DNA from: Vagococcus martis
Lineage (GTDB): Bacteria > Bacillota > Bacilli > Lactobacillales > Vagococcaceae
NCBI RefSeq assembly: GCF_002026305.1
Contig: NZ_MVAB01000001.1
Span: 868,001-932,000, forward strand
DNA: 64,000 nt
Direction: 5' to 3'
The notes under the pieces: model-generated
What the model was told of the DNA's origin: nothing
The model's database searches: none
What the model saw: only the letters and a program-made list of their open reading frames with translations
Shown: piece after piece, positions 23,702 to 32,538 of the stretch
Layout of the letters: each line of letters starts with the position of its first letter
Position numbering within the stretch: position 1 is the first letter of the stretch
Translations under genes and position numbers: made by a program

Positions 23702-26578
23702 TTATTCTATTTTTCCAGTTAAAAATTCATACATATCAGGTTCTACACGATGTTTAAGTGTAAAGTCCATTTCAACGACATTCTTTAATTTATTATCAGA
23801 TGTTGGCTTTTCCTTTTGTTCAATAGTATCAATAATTGGCTCCATTTCTCCTAAATAGTAGAAATCTGTTTCTTTATCATTTTGATTATATTTTCGCTTA
23901 ATAAATAAATGAATAGTCCAATTTTTAAAGTCTTTCAATATTTGGACTTCAGGAGATTTAATTGTTCTAGGTGATTTAGTAAACCAACGAAACGTTTCTT
24001 CATCGATAAATTCATCTTCATAAGCCATTAGAGAGGCTTTAAAATCTTTCCCTTTGTCTAAAGTAACAAAAATAGCAAATTGGTTATTACTGTATGTGTA
24101 GCCACCAATTCCTTGTTCATTTTGTTTGAACTCCATATTTAATACTCGTAAAACATCTTTTCGACGATACTTAGAATAAAGACATAAAGTAGATGGCATA
24201 CCTTGTTTTTCTAATTTTTTCAAACCTGTCGTCACAACATCCATCACATACTTCATAAATAATGTATTTTTACGTGAGCTGTTGAAAAAATCAGTCATCG
24301 CGATTCCGTTGTTCTTTTGGTCAAACAACTGTGCTGGGCGATAATTTCTTTGTAACCCTGCTTCATAAAAAGATAAATCCAAAACTGATAAGACAGATGC
24401 TAGTATGTCCCTATCATAATCAATCGATTCTTCATCCCACAGTTTATAAATGTCTTCTGACAATAAATAAGTCTTATTTTCCATAACCATTTTCTTTATC
24501 ACAAGTAACTCATGTGGTCGTCCACCGAATAATAACTCAACAGATAAAAACTTAAGCGCTAATCGCTCTTGCTCAGTAAGTAATGGGCAATCTTCTTTCA
24601 TTTTCAGTAAAAATTGATCATATGTTTTTTCTCTTTGAATAATTACTAATGGATCTAACTCACCCATCTCTTCAAAATCATATAACATTGGTATTTTATT
24701 CAGCCTATTTTTTAAACGTTGATAACTTTTCCTTAGCTCGGCAAAAGAGTTTAATTTAGCCGCATCAATTGATTTAAATATCCTCTCTTTAGCAACTCGC
24801 TCAAAGTTAATCACTGAAAGACCTGTCATATAATTAACATCTATCGTATCTCGTCTTAAATTATTCTTGTTACGTGACGAATCTCCTGATAACGCCATAG
24901 GAATCATGTAGTTATTTTGATAGTTTCCAATAAAATCAATCACCGTTACAAATTCTTTCGACTCATCTTTTCTTAAGCCACGTCCTAATTGTTGAATAAA
25001 AATAATATTAGATTCTGTATTTCTAAGCATAATCACTTGATTTATTTTTGGAATGTCTATTCCCTCATTAAAAATATCGACTGTAAAAATATAATGAATC
25101 CTGCCCGACTCAAGTTCTTCAATCACCTGTTCTCTTTCTTCAATGGAGTTTTCACCAGATAAGTAGCTACTCGCTATTCCTCTTTGATTGAATAGGCGTG
25201 ATAACTCTTTTGCCTCATCTTTTCGACTACAAAAAACTAACCCTTTAGGATTACTACCAGAACAGCCGTAATAATTGATTTTATCTATTAAAAATTCGAC
25301 TCTCTCAAAATAAGTTAAATAAGTTAAGTCACTTGTCTCACTAATAACTTGACCGTCTTTTTCATAATCTGTGACACCGAAATAGTGAAATGGACACAAT
25401 AAGTTTTCTTCAAGTGCATCTTTCAAACGAATTTCATAAGCGATATTATAATCAAATAGTTCAAAAATATTAAATCCATCAGTTCTCTCAGGTGTCGCTG
25501 TCATACCTAACAGAAAATTTGGTTTAAAATAGTTTAGGGTTTTAATATAGGATGAGGCACCTGCCTTATGAACTTCATCTATTAATATATAGTCAAACGC
25601 ATCCGGACCTAATAATTCTTGATAGCCATCCTTTGATATGGTTTGAATTGTCGAAAATAAATATTTCGCATCTAAATCTTTTTTCTGTCCTGATAAAACA
25701 CCATAGTCAGTATCTTTTCCACCTATAACTTTTTTAAATGATTCTATTGCTTTATGTAATATTTGCTCTCTGTGAACGATGAATAGAAATCGTTTTGGTT
25801 GATAAGAAGCAACATCAAAAGCTGCTAGATAAGTTTTTCCTGTTCCTGTTGCAGATACAACCAACCCTTTTCTTTCTCCAGACTGCCTTAGCTCTTTCAA
25901 ACTATTTAGGGCTTCTTTTTGCATTCTGTTAGGGACGATATATTCACTTACTTCTTCAGTGATGATATCTTCACTTCGAGTCATTCTTTTAGGTAATGGT
26001 TGATATGTTTTCGAAAACTCAGCAATCCATTCTCGACTTAATATTGTGGCACTTTCCCATTCTTTTTCTAAATGGTCATGTATCGTTGAAATCATCTCAC
26101 CATTATCATAAGAGGTAAGCTTTACGTTCCACTCATAATTCAGTTTTAAAGCTGACATCGTCAAATTAGAACTACCTATTATAAACGTTTGATGTGTCTG
26201 ATGTGTAAATAAATAGCCTTTAGAATGGAAACCAGATTTATTTGATATTCTAACCTCAACATTCGGAATATTTAGTAATGAGTGAAAGACATCTGGATGA
26301 TTAAAACCTAAGTATGTTGAGGTCAGTATTCTTCCTTTGATACCTTTATCAGCTAAATCTGATAATTGGGTTTTAATAGTATTTAATCCATCTTGCGTGA
26401 TAAACGCAACAGATAGAATAAACGACTGACAAGATAATAATTCCTGCTGTAACACCGAGAGTAAGAATTCTTTTTTGTCTGTATCATTAATGATAAATTT
26501 AGGATTTAAATATTGGCTTTCAACATTTTTATCAATAAATGCTTTTTTTAACGCTTTATTTAGTAATAAATCACTCAT
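23702..26578 (-). CDS. PLD nuclease / DEAD-like helicase / DUF3427 protein
   Basis: A 958-residue three-part protein. Residues 30-190 form a PLD-type phosphodiesterase domain with one HKD motif (HSKGYLF ... IIGSSNLT). Residues 215-560 are a superfamily 2 helicase: Walker A SATGTGKT, DEVH box ILIDEVHKAG, GMTATPERTDG, DIFNEGIDIP and QQLGRGLRK. The remainder, to the C-terminus, resembles DUF3427, which is seen only on such helicases. The ATG overlaps the NUDIX stop codon by 8 bases with GGAGG inside the upstream gene. The architecture suggests DNA repair or defence; the target is unknown. It is the second gene of a two-gene operon. Confidence 0.88.
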   Translation of the reverse strand: MSDLLLNKALKKAFIDKNVESQYLNPKFIINDTDKKEFLLSVLQQELLSCQSFILSVAFITQDGLNTIKTQLSDLADKGIKGRILTSTYLGFNHPDVFHSLLNIPNVEVRISNKSGFHSKGYLFTHQTHQTFIIGSSNLTMSALKLNYEWNVKLTSYDNGEMISTIHDHLEKEWESATILSREWIAEFSKTYQPLPKRMTRSEDIITEEVSEYIVPNRMQKEALNSLKELRQSGERKGLVVSATGTGKTYLAAFDVASYQPKRFLFIVHREQILHKAIESFKKVIGGKDTDYGVLSGQKKDLDAKYLFSTIQTISKDGYQELLGPDAFDYILIDEVHKAGASSYIKTLNYFKPNFLLGMTATPERTDGFNIFELFDYNIAYEIRLKDALEENLLCPFHYFGVTDYEKDGQVISETSDLTYLTYFERVEFLIDKINYYGCSGSNPKGLVFCSRKDEAKELSRLFNQRGIASSYLSGENSIEEREQVIEELESGRIHYIFTVDIFNEGIDIPKINQVIMLRNTESNIIFIQQLGRGLRKDESKEFVTVIDFIGNYQNNYMIPMALSGDSSRNKNNLRRDTIDVNYMTGLSVINFERVAKERIFKSIDAAKLNSFAELRKSYQRLKNRLNKIPMLYDFEEMGELDPLVIIQREKTYDQFLLKMKEDCPLLTEQERLALKFLSVELLFGGRPHELLVIKKMVMENKTYLLSEDIYKLWDEESIDYDRDILASVLSVLDLSFYEAGLQRNYRPAQLFDQKNNGIAMTDFFNSSRKNTLFMKYVMDVVTTGLKKLEKQGMPSTLCLYSKYRRKDVLRVLNMEFKQNEQGIGGYTYSNNQFAIFVTLDKGKDFKASLMAYEDEFIDEETFRWFTKSPRTIKSPEVQILKDFKNWTIHLFIKRKYNQNDKETDFYYLGEMEPIIDTIEQKEKPTSDNKLKNVVEMDFTLKHRVEPDMYEFLTGKIE

Positions 26579-26975
26579 CCACACCAGCCTCCATTAGTTT
26601 TTCGACAATTGGTATATCAGCTGGCGCCCAATCTAGCTGAGTTAACTTATCGAAAGATACCCACTTAGATTGCAAATGCTCTGTCAATTGTGGCTCTCCA
26701 GATTCTAAATGACAAATAAACGTACTTAAATTCACTCTACCAAAATCATAATCAAACGACACACTTGCGAATTCCTTTTCTTCTAGTTGAACTGAAATTA
26801 ATAGTTCTTCTTTTATCTCTCGTACCAATGCTTGTTCTTTAGTCTCTCCAGATTCAATCTTCCCACCTGGAAATTCCCACTTTCCAGGTAGACTTTTTTC
26901 TAACCCTCTTTGACAGCAAAAGACTTTTCCCTCTTTTATAATAATTGCTCCAACAACATTTATATTCTTTTTCAT
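26571..26975 (-). CDS. NUDIX hydrolase, MutT/8-oxo-dGTP diphosphatase-like
   Basis: A 134-residue NUDIX enzyme of the MutT class that hydrolyses oxidised or abnormal nucleoside triphosphates. The NUDIX box is GGKIESGETKEQALVREIKEEL (GX5EX7REUXEEXGU with the final Gly changed), preceded by KWEFPGG as in (d)NTP pyrophosphohydrolases. The start at 26975 follows GAGG by nine bases. It overlaps the helicase gene, so the two are translated together. Pairing of a NUDIX enzyme with a PLD-helicase-DUF3427 protein hints at a linked nucleotide/DNA function. Confidence 0.85.
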   Translation of the reverse strand: MKKNINVVGAIIIKEGKVFCCQRGLEKSLPGKWEFPGGKIESGETKEQALVREIKEELLISVQLEEKEFASVSFDYDFGRVNLSTFICHLESGEPQLTEHLQSKWVSFDKLTQLDWAPADIPIVEKLMEAGVDE

Positions 26976-27123
26976 TAATTCATTCCTCATTTACATCATT
27001 TATATACTCACAGGATCGCACAAAACAAATAAAGACGCAATCCTTTACTAATTATTAGACTTACTAGTTACCATCAATTCATAATACGTGGTATAATTAT
27101 TTAAAAGGAATGGAGAGGTTTTT

Positions 27124-27333
27124 ATGTCAGATAAAAAACTTTTAAAGTCAGAAAAACTCCGATTGAAGAACGACCAATTACGTGCACAAGGAGTTAACTT
27201 AGAGAAAAAATGGGGCAAAAAACTAGTAAATAACGGGTTGAATTCAAGTGCAATGGCAGGCTCTCCAGGAACAAATCCCACAAATTTAGAAATAAAAGGA
27301 TCAAAATCTTTAGAAAATGGGCATGAAAAATAA
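27124..27333 (+). CDS. Small hydrophilic protein, unknown function
   Basis: A 69-residue Lys-rich protein starting MSDKKLLKSEKLRLKNDQLR, without membrane segments or Cys. GAGAGG precedes the ATG, and a TATAAT at about 27090 with TTACCA 18 bases upstream forms a plausible promoter. A strong terminator follows, so it is an independent unit. I do not recognise a domain. The antisense open frame over the same bases lacks these signals. Confidence 0.65.
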   Translation: MSDKKLLKSEKLRLKNDQLRAQGVNLEKKWGKKLVNNGLNSSAMAGSPGTNPTNLEIKGSKSLENGHEK

Positions 27334-27335
27334 AT

Positions 27336-27383
27336 AAAAAAATAGACTATTTAAAGCAAATTGCTTTAAGTAGTCTATTTTTT
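27336..27383. terminator. Bidirectional terminator
   Basis: AAAAAATAGACTA / TAGTCTATTTTTT outer stem plus TTTAAAGC/GCTTTAA inner stem; it serves the 69-residue gene and overlaps the end of the convergent 55-codon gene. Confidence 0.88.
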
Positions 27384-27542
27384 ATGATTATACTCATCTA
27401 ACTCTTTGAGCTTTTGAACAAACTCTTGATACAAAGAAGTCGTCCATTCTGTTTCAAAATCATCAATGTAGCCTTGTTCTTTTTCGTGTAGCATTTTATC
27501 CACTTCACTAGTGTAATAGGTGATTAACCCTTTAATATCCAT
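27375..27542 (-). CDS. 55-residue acidic protein, unknown function
   Basis: A short minus-strand ORF starting MDIKGLITYYTSEVDKMLHE and ending LKELDEYNHKK. AGGGGATGG lies upstream of the ATG, and its stop codon falls inside the shared terminator, a common layout for real genes. Composition is amphipathic-helical, rich in Glu, Asp, Lys and Tyr. It falls between two genes with terminators and fills an otherwise empty 0.3-kb gap. No family recognised. Confidence 0.5.
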   Translation of the reverse strand: MDIKGLITYYTSEVDKMLHEKEQGYIDDFETEWTTSLYQEFVQKLKELDEYNHKK

Positions 27543-27658
27543 TATATGCCATCCCCTATAGTCATTGCTCTCTTTTTAGATTATCTTATTTTGAACTAAA
27601 AAACAGACCAATTTTTGGATAATCAAGATGACTTTTTTGACCTTTAAATATTTTTCTA

Positions 27659-28354
27659 TTAGAAATTAAATCGGTACCCACTACCCCAAATAGTTTCGAT
27701 TGGAAATGACGTAACACCATTTTGTTTCAACTTTTCTCTGATACGTTTGATATGCACTGTTACAGTCGATACATCACTATAAAATACTTCTTGTTCCCAG
27801 ATTAATTCAAATAATTTTTCCTTACTCCACACAGTATTAGGATGAGTGACTAGGAATAATAATAATGAAAACTCTTTAGTCGTAAAAATAACCTCCACAT
27901 CCTTCACGTATACTTTTCTGGCAGAAGGTTCGATTCTGACATCATCAATTGTGATAAACTCCTTTTCAACTGGTACTTGTTGTTGCGTCAATTTCGTAAA
28001 TCGTGACAAATGGGCTTTAACACGTGCGACTAGTTCGTTGGGACTAAATGGTTTGATCATATAATCATCAGCACCTAATCCTAACCCTCTAATTTTATCT
28101 ATGTCTTCCGTTTTGGCTGATACAATAATAATCGGTATGTGTTTTTCTAACCTAATTTGTTTGCATATTTCAAATCCGTCCATATTAGGTAACATCACAT
28201 CTAATATAACTAAATCGTAGTCACCATTTAATGCTTCTTCTAACCCTTTTTTACCATCATGCTCAACATGAACGTTGTAGTCATTTATTTCCAGATAATC
28301 TTTTTGCAAATTTGCAATGCTTTCATCATCCTCAACTATCAATATCTGATTCAT
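27659..28354 (-). CDS. OmpR/PhoB-family response regulator
   Basis: A 231-residue two-domain response regulator. The receiver has the acidic pocket EDDE (8-11), the phospho-acceptor Asp in VILDVMLP (about 53), the Thr/Ser position in VSAKT and the Lys of IKPFSP (about 103). A winged-helix DNA-binding domain follows, with FTTKEFSLLLFL and TIWGSGYRF. It is the second gene of a two-component operon and overlaps the kinase gene by 23 bases. The regulated genes are not identifiable; the lipoprotein gene upstream is a candidate only by position. Confidence 0.9.
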   Translation of the reverse strand: MNQILIVEDDESIANLQKDYLEINDYNVHVEHDGKKGLEEALNGDYDLVILDVMLPNMDGFEICKQIRLEKHIPIIIVSAKTEDIDKIRGLGLGADDYMIKPFSPNELVARVKAHLSRFTKLTQQQVPVEKEFITIDDVRIEPSARKVYVKDVEVIFTTKEFSLLLFLVTHPNTVWSKEKLFELIWEQEVFYSDVSTVTVHIKRIREKLKQNGVTSFPIETIWGSGYRFNF

Positions 28355-29837
28355 GATTATCCTCTCCTTTTACTTTTGGCAAAGTCATACGCATATTGGT
28401 CCACTGACCTTCCTCACTTGTTACTGATAGATGACCACCATGCTGTAAAACAATGTATTCTGTAATATTCAGACCTAAACCTGATCCTTTGGTTGATGGT
28501 GTCCGTGATTTATCCCCTCGATAAAAGCGATAAAATGCTTTGTCTGCTTGTTCTTTAGACATACCTATGCCGTTATCGAGTAAGTCTATGATGACGTCAT
28601 CATCTCTTTCTATCAGAGATAAACTAATCTGATTTATTTCTTTGCTTTTATCTAAAAATTTAATACTATTTTGTACGATATTCGTTAATGCTCTATGAAA
28701 TTGTGTCGTGTCAGCTTTAACGTAAACAGCTGTCTGCGGTAATTGAACGCTCCATTCGATAGATTCCTCAACTGAATAATCATCCATAAAATCTGCCAAA
28801 AATATTGTCAAATCAATTGTATCATAGTGAAACGTGACAGCATCCATATCAAATTTTGAATATAAAAATAATTCTTCTATCAATTCATTTAAACTTTGAG
28901 ATTTTTTATAAATAGTTTGCAAGTACCTCTGTTTTTTCTCATCAGTATTAGCCACACCATCCATCATGCCCTCAACATATCCCATGATTGATGTGATAGG
29001 TGTCTTTAAGTCATGGGAAATATTAGCAATCAACTCTTTTCTATTATCTTCATATTGCTTACTAAGTTTTTCAGCTTGAGCTAATTCAGTCCACATGTTT
29101 TTAAAGCTAATTTGAAGACGTTCTACCTCTTTGACAATATGTTCTTCTGGGAATCGCTCAATCTCTGTTAAAACGTCCTCATGTTCTTTAACAGAATAGG
29201 TAGCTTCCTCCAAATGTTCAATCGGTTGTATGATAGTTTTTTTTAGGCGTTGAACGATTAATGACGCTAATAATATGGCAAGTAAGATGATGATTAATAT
29301 GAGCCAAATCCCCCATTTTGTAAAGAATTCTAATAAATTACTCTCACGCTTCAGTACAATAATACTACCAAGCTTTCCATCGTCATATAAAAAATCTGAT
29401 TTAATATAATGATACATTTTCCCCGCATTATCTAATGTTCCAATCGGTTCAAAATTATTTAATTCATAGTTTGGAGCATGTACTTGTAACGATTTTTCAA
29501 CTAACCCATTAGAGTAGTATGAAAAATTCTGTTCTTTTCGGATCACGACATATAAATTTTTTTCTTCTATTGTTTTAATCAATTTTGTAACACGATCATT
29601 TAAAGGTAGCTTTAGCTGTTCTGGATTTTCTTGAACAATATTATATAATCCCAAATAACTATTTTTTTCATCTGCTGTAAGTGAACGTTGTGTCGTAATC
29701 ATTTTATAGATGGTGGTAATATTAGGAACTTTCCCCAATGCTACGTAAAACGTCAAAGAAACAATCAGAAAAAAAGACGCAATTGTGATTGCTATCGCAC
29801 TGATGTATGAATAAATAAATCGTTTTTTTATCGTCAC
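28332..29837 (-). CDS. Sensor histidine kinase
   Basis: A 501-residue membrane kinase: helix 1 near the N-terminus, an extracellular sensor of about 130 residues, helix 2 (about 175-198), HAMP, a HisKA domain with NISHDLKTPITSIMGY holding the phosphorylated His, and a HATPase_c domain with QNSIKFLDKS (N box), LLDNGIGMS (G1) and GSGLGLNI (G2). GAGGAG lies within the open frame about ten bases before a GTG at 29837, which I take as the start; an ATG at 29855 has no binding site. The extracellular ligand is unknown. It is cotranscribed with the regulator. Confidence 0.88.
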   Translation of the reverse strand: MTIKKRFIYSYISAIAITIASFFLIVSLTFYVALGKVPNITTIYKMITTQRSLTADEKNSYLGLYNIVQENPEQLKLPLNDRVTKLIKTIEEKNLYVVIRKEQNFSYYSNGLVEKSLQVHAPNYELNNFEPIGTLDNAGKMYHYIKSDFLYDDGKLGSIIVLKRESNLLEFFTKWGIWLILIIILLAILLASLIVQRLKKTIIQPIEHLEEATYSVKEHEDVLTEIERFPEEHIVKEVERLQISFKNMWTELAQAEKLSKQYEDNRKELIANISHDLKTPITSIMGYVEGMMDGVANTDEKKQRYLQTIYKKSQSLNELIEELFLYSKFDMDAVTFHYDTIDLTIFLADFMDDYSVEESIEWSVQLPQTAVYVKADTTQFHRALTNIVQNSIKFLDKSKEINQISLSLIERDDDVIIDLLDNGIGMSKEQADKAFYRFYRGDKSRTPSTKGSGLGLNITEYIVLQHGGHLSVTSEEGQWTNMRMTLPKVKGEDNHESDIDS

Positions 29838-30009
29838 TGGCACCACTCTCCTCATCTATTAGTTTAGCGTAATCACCCATTTTTATAAACTATTTCTGTT
29901 ACTAGTTCATAGTTGTTCATTTTTATTTTATAATCGTTCATCATGAGTTTATTTAACGTTAATTTTTACCTTATATACTAAAAGTATCAGATAACACAAG
30001 GAGGAAACA

Positions 30010-30990
30010 ATGATAAAGAAAAAAGTATACACATTATTATTTACAACAGCTTTAACAGGAGCAATATTAACAGGATGTTCTACTGCAAATCAAACATCGA
30101 ATTCAAGTGATAGCTCAACTGCTAAATCTAGTACAGTTGAATCATCTTCAACATCTGAACAAGCAAAAGAAAACTCAATCGGGGCAGAATATACCTCAAT
30201 TTTATCTTCTACTAACTGGCAAGGAACAGTCGTAAAAGATGCGAAAGGAAATGATTTAACAAAAGAAAATGCCGAATTCATTGGACTAGCTAAATATGAT
30301 GCCAAAACAGGGTATTACGAGTTCTTCGATAAAGAAACTGGTGAAACACGCGGTGATGAAGGAACATTTTTTGTGACGAATGATGGCACCAAACGTATTT
30401 TAATTTCCACAACTAAAAACTATCAAGCTGTGGTAGAACTAACGGAAGTAAGTGATGAGCTATTTACTTATAAACGTATGGGAAAAGATAAAGAGGGTAA
30501 TGACATTGAAGTGTTTGTTCAACACGTTCCTTATGATAAAGAACTATCTTTCACTAAAGGGCGCGAAGATTTAACAGCCAAGACTGGAACAATCGAGACA
30601 AAGACACCTGGAGATACTATCCTTGGTAACACTCTATGGAATGGTACAAAAGTCTACGACGAAGATGGCAATGATTTAACGGAAGAAAACAACATGTTCA
30701 TCAGCTTAGCTAAATTTGATGACACTGATAATAAATACGAATTCTTCGATATTGAATCAGGTGAATCTAGAGGTGATTTTGGATACTTTAAAGTCATTGA
30801 TAACAATAAAATACGTGCACATGTGTCGATTGGTGAAAACAAATATGGTGTTGCTTTAGAAATGACTGAATTAAATGATAAAAAATTTACGTATAAACGA
30901 TTAGGAAAAGACAAAGATGGTAACGAAGTAACGGTTTTTGTAGAGCATGAGCCTTATTCAGGTGATCATTCACCAGCGTTTACGTTTTAG
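30010..30990 (+). CDS. Lipoprotein with two tandem DUF4822 domains
   Basis: A 326-residue lipoprotein: signal peptide with lipobox ILTGCS (Cys about 23), a Ser-rich linker, then two similar domains at about 63-175 and 204-320. Each contains NDLTxEN, F/ISLAK, YEFFD.E.GE.RGD and FTYKRxGKDKxGN, matching DUF4822, known from enterococcal lipoproteins of unknown role. GGAGG precedes the ATG. It is divergent from the two-component operon, and the 150-base interval could serve both. A MITE-like hairpin downstream can act as terminator. Confidence 0.85.
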   Translation: MIKKKVYTLLFTTALTGAILTGCSTANQTSNSSDSSTAKSSTVESSSTSEQAKENSIGAEYTSILSSTNWQGTVVKDAKGNDLTKENAEFIGLAKYDAKTGYYEFFDKETGETRGDEGTFFVTNDGTKRILISTTKNYQAVVELTEVSDELFTYKRMGKDKEGNDIEVFVQHVPYDKELSFTKGREDLTAKTGTIETKTPGDTILGNTLWNGTKVYDEDGNDLTEENNMFISLAKFDDTDNKYEFFDIESGESRGDFGYFKVIDNNKIRAHVSIGENKYGVALEMTELNDKKFTYKRLGKDKDGNEVTVFVEHEPYSGDHSPAFTF

Positions 30991-30998
30991 TAAAAAAA

Positions 30999-31120
30999 CT
31001 TAGAAGTTGATCGAAACATAATTTTTAAAATGAGAATCACTAAACTACACAAACAAAAAACCCATGAAGTCAGTATTTAACCAGCTGATTTCATGGGTTT
31101 TTCTATTTTAAGACGTTAGG
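30999..31120. mobile_element. MITE-like repeat, diverged copy 3
   Basis: Over about 120 bases this matches the element at 41760-41887 in reverse orientation. Shared parts are the AATCACTAAACTA tract, the hairpin ACCCATGAAGTCAG / CTGATTTCATGGGT, and TCTATTTTAAGAC. The terminal repeats have decayed. The hairpin with its T-run (31062-31107) probably terminates transcription from both neighbours. The rest of the gap to 31256 holds nothing I recognise. Confidence 0.65.
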
Positions 31121-31256
31121 AATAGTCTTTTTAATTTTTACCACAACTTATCAAATAAGATCTTTTTCAATAAAATTAGATAATATTCGTCAAATTTAGT
31201 TAACTCATTAAAATACTTAGCATAGATTAACAACCGATTATCACTTTTACAAGAAA

Positions 31257-32168
31257 TCACCTATTAACAGATCTTGCAAAACGTGAAACAGTATGACGCT
31301 CCCCACGAATAGTATCAGATAACTCTTTTATATTCTTTATACCCACTAATCCCATATTAGCATCCCCAATATGTTGGATATCAATACCTAATATTTTATT
31401 TCTCAAACCAATTTCTCTGATAGTTTGCGGATTAGCACTCTCTTGAGAAGTACCAATAGCACTCATCACTAAACGATTATTATTATGAGCCGTATCAACT
31501 GCTTCTTTAACCATTTCTTCTGTAATTCCCCAAACTGTTCCCACAGCTGGAACAAGAATAATATCCGCCCCTGCATCAATAAATACTTGTGTAGAATCCT
31601 TACTTACTACAGGCTCATCTACCCCAGCACTATGCATTTTACCAGCAATTATAACACCATTAAAATAGTTTTTGGCCAGTTTAATATTTTGTGCAATCAA
31701 CTCATTTGTTACACCTGTCCCTGGATTTCCTGTTAACAATATAAAATCAAAGCCTAATTGATTAGCTAATTCAAAAGTATCTTTAGAAGCCTGTCTCCCC
31801 AAAGAAATATTTAATTTATTAGAAAACATTTCTGCGGAAGGATCTACAGGTTCAATATTAACACCGATTGGTAAACCTATCAATTTCTTTAAATCGTGAA
31901 TTATATCTGACGGTTGATGATTTTCTGTATGATGATACAACCCTTTAATTTCTGGAGACAACAAATCAAAACAATTCAATAAAATCATATCTGCTCCATA
32001 AGATCTTGCAATTTCACTAGTCGTGATATCTTTAATCAAAGGCTCTTCTACAACCACATTTTCACTTAAAATAACTCGACCTTCACTTGCTTTGATACTT
32101 TGAATTAAATCTTCTTTACTAAATGCTTCAATGTCACTTACATTAGCACTTATTAGTCTTTTAACCAT
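31257..32168 (-). CDS. TIM-barrel protein of a PTS-associated family (DUF7916-like)
   Basis: A 303-residue soluble protein predicted to fold as a TIM barrel. Strand-end motifs are SYGADMILLNCFD, PIGVNIEP, GFDFILLTGNPGTGVTN, GVIIAGKMHSAGV, GADIILVPAVGTVWG and GIDIQHIGDANMGLVG. Similar proteins occur next to lactose/cellobiose-type PTS genes and are listed as DUF7916; that assignment is from memory and tentative. GGAGG precedes the second of two ATGs. It is the last gene of the glycosylasparaginase-PTS operon and may act on a phosphorylated sugar intermediate, which is inference. Confidence 0.65.
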   Translation of the reverse strand: MVKRLISANVSDIEAFSKEDLIQSIKASEGRVILSENVVVEEPLIKDITTSEIARSYGADMILLNCFDLLSPEIKGLYHHTENHQPSDIIHDLKKLIGLPIGVNIEPVDPSAEMFSNKLNISLGRQASKDTFELANQLGFDFILLTGNPGTGVTNELIAQNIKLAKNYFNGVIIAGKMHSAGVDEPVVSKDSTQVFIDAGADIILVPAVGTVWGITEEMVKEAVDTAHNNNRLVMSAIGTSQESANPQTIREIGLRNKILGIDIQHIGDANMGLVGIKNIKELSDTIRGERHTVSRFARSVNR

Positions 32169-32181
32169 CATCTACCTCCAA

Positions 32182-32514
32182 TTACTTAGTCTCTGCGTAA
32201 CAAACACTATAAAGGTCAATTATTTCTTTTGCTAAATCAATAAATGATATGCTTGTCATTAAATGATCTTGTGCATGGACAAGTAATAATGTTACTTCCA
32301 CATTATTCCCTGAGGCCTCTTGTGTTAATAAAGCGGTTTGTGCCCCGTGAGCATCTACAATATGTTTTTCTGCCGATTCAATTTTTTGTCTTGCCTCATC
32401 AAAATGTTTCTGTTTAGCTTCTTGTATTGCCTCCATTGCATCACTTTTTGCATTACCTGATTTAACAATCAAACTCATAATGGTTGTTAATAATTCTTCT
32501 TTTGTTTCTCCCAA
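32182..32514 (-). CDS. PTS lactose/cellobiose-type IIA component
   Basis: A 110-residue PTS IIA protein of the Lac family, a three-helix bundle that accepts phosphate from HPr and passes it to IIB. The phosphorylated His lies in LLLVHAQDHLM (about residue 80) as expected. The N-terminus has the usual helix with SGNAKSDAMEAI. The start is a TTG at 32514 with AAGGATGG upstream. It lies between IIC and the TIM-barrel gene in the operon. Confidence 0.9.
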   Translation of the reverse strand: MGETKEELLTTIMSLIVKSGNAKSDAMEAIQEAKQKHFDEARQKIESAEKHIVDAHGAQTALLTQEASGNNVEVTLLLVHAQDHLMTSISFIDLAKEIIDLYSVCYAETK

Positions 32515-32538
32515 AATATCCCATCCTTCTCTTATAAT

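Noticed and set aside
27048-27281. Minus-strand open frame of 77 codons
   Set aside because: It is antisense to the 69-residue gene at 27124, which has a promoter, binding site and terminator; this frame has none of them.
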